Source of the DNA: Heracleum sosnowskyi
Lineage: Eukaryota; Streptophyta; Magnoliopsida; Apiales; Apiaceae
Direction: 5' to 3'
DNA length: 64,000 nucleotides
NCBI GenBank assembly: GCA_030848705.1
Contig: CM061238.1
Span: 54,413,133-54,477,132 of the forward strand
Made by a program: the position numbers and the translations under genes. Positions within the stretch are counted from its first letter, which is position 1; every line of letters starts with the position of its first letter. This document shows, piece after piece, positions 63,510 to 64,000 of the stretch. Under the pieces are notes generated by a model. The model was not told the DNA's origin. It did not search any database and worked only from the letters and a program-made list of their open reading frames with translations.

Positions 63510-64000
63510 TCAGAAATTCTCAAAATTCATCATTCCAAGTTCATTCACCAACTTATTGAAAGTAGCTTCAGGTAGTGGCTTGGTGAATATATCAGCTAGT
63601 TGTTGATCAGTAGGAACAAAGTGAAGTTCAATTGTTCCTTCCAGAACCTGTTCTCTTATAAAGTGATATCTGATACTGATGTGTTTAGTAAGAGAATGCT
63701 GAACTGGATTTCCTGTCATTGCAATAGCACTTTGGTTATCACAATAAATAGGGATTTTTGAGTATGACAGGCCATAATCTAACAACTGATTTCTCATCCA
63801 CATTATCTGAGCACAACAACTTCCTGCAGCAATGTACTCAGCTTCTGCAGATGAAGTGGAAATAGGTTTCTGCTTTTTACTGAACCATGAAACTAGTCTT
63901 CCACCCAAAAACTGACAACTTCCTGAAGTACTTTTCCTGTCTATTTTGCATCCTGCAAAATCAGCATCTGAATAACCACACAACCCAAAATCTGATTCCC
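63510..64000 (-). CDS. pol: pol of Sirevirus B, RNase H end (partial)
   Basis: Runs in from the right edge with an open frame. Shows YSDADFAGCKIDRKSTSGSC, VSWFSKKQKPISTSSAEAEY, IYCDNQSAIAMTGNPVQHS and QLADIFTKPLPEATFNKL, the standard end of a copia pol. Very similar to RNase H of Sirevirus A-plus (2473-2934). The start and the rest of pol lie beyond the window. Confidence 0.95.
   Translation of the reverse strand, partial: ESDFGLCGYSDADFAGCKIDRKSTSGSCQFLGGRLVSWFSKKQKPISTSSAEAEYIAAGSCCAQIMWMRNQLLDYGLSYSKIPIYCDNQSAIAMTGNPVQHSLTKHISIRYHFIREQVLEGTIELHFVPTDQQLADIFTKPLPEATFNKLVNELGMMNFENF

Larger units (their letters stand above)
57765..64000 (-). mobile_element. Sirevirus B, minus strand (3' part; continues past the window)
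   Basis: In element sense: RNase H end of pol (64000-63510), spacer, env-like ORF (62140-58484), PPT, 3' LTR (58374-57765). A plus-strand ORF lies antisense in the spacer. The order matches Sirevirus A, but sequence and motif set differ, so it is another family. It entered the 3' LTR of copia C. Confidence 0.92.

Noticed and set aside
1..64000. Host protein genes, tRNA or rRNA genes
   Set aside because: Every substantial ORF matches a retroelement or viral part, or sits inside one. Sequences resembling tRNA are only primer-binding sites of 12-15 bases.

Overview
The window looks like intergenic heterochromatin of a large-genome flowering plant. I see no host gene. Almost every base belongs to a retroelement or to an integrated plant pararetrovirus, layered as insertions within insertions. 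The plant identity rests on Sirevirus, Tekay-type chromovirus and caulimovirus sequences, tRNA-iMet primer sites, and AACAATGGC/ATGGCT start contexts. The plant family cannot be read from this sequence.

Layout. 1-9110: Sirevirus A-plus (Ty1/copia) from mid-pol to its 3' LTR, with a 1482-aa env-like ORF. 9111-~12352: opposite-strand copy of the same family (A-minus: 5' LTR end, PBS, gag, start of pol), cut where A-plus was inserted. ~12353-15627 and 30083-~34272: an endogenous pararetrovirus with the gene order and proteins of genus Caulimovirus (ORF VII-like, movement, aphid transmission factor, virion-associated, coat, polymerase, transactivator), about 7.45 kb, starting at its tRNA primer site and lacking the large intergenic region. 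15628-30077: a young, coding-intact Ty3/gypsy element (D) inserted in the coat gene, with TSD TGAAG and ~4.2-kb LTRs. ~34273-36765: an old gypsy 3' end and truncated LTR (F). ~36770-57764: a Ty1/copia element (C) whose 5' LTR is split by a minus-strand gypsy element (E, 37659-50557, TSD GAATT) and whose 3' LTR is split by Sirevirus B. 57765-64000: Sirevirus B on the minus strand, running off the window.

How the pieces work. Each LTR element encodes gag, protease, reverse transcriptase, RNase H and integrase for copy-and-paste transposition; only D appears coding-intact. The virus copy has in-frame stops in movement, polymerase and transactivator genes, a frameshift in coat and a 14.5-kb insertion. 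The aphid transmission factor, virion-associated and ORF VII frames remain open.

The signals I consider most novel are these. (1) Two Sirevirus families are each peppered, in LTR, spacer and coding sequence alike, with a family-specific short motif: TCAACG(A/G)A in A (at least 29 copies, in ~24-bp arrays and inverted pairs) and ATCAGGATTTGA in B. (2) A plausible plus-strand gene lies antisense between pol and the env-like ORF of B. (3) A polypurine tract is embedded at the same place in both env-like ORFs. (4) An extra ORF (ORF0) upstream of gag is shared by two divergent gypsy elements. (5) A genus-Caulimovirus genome is joined to the chromosome at its primer-binding site.
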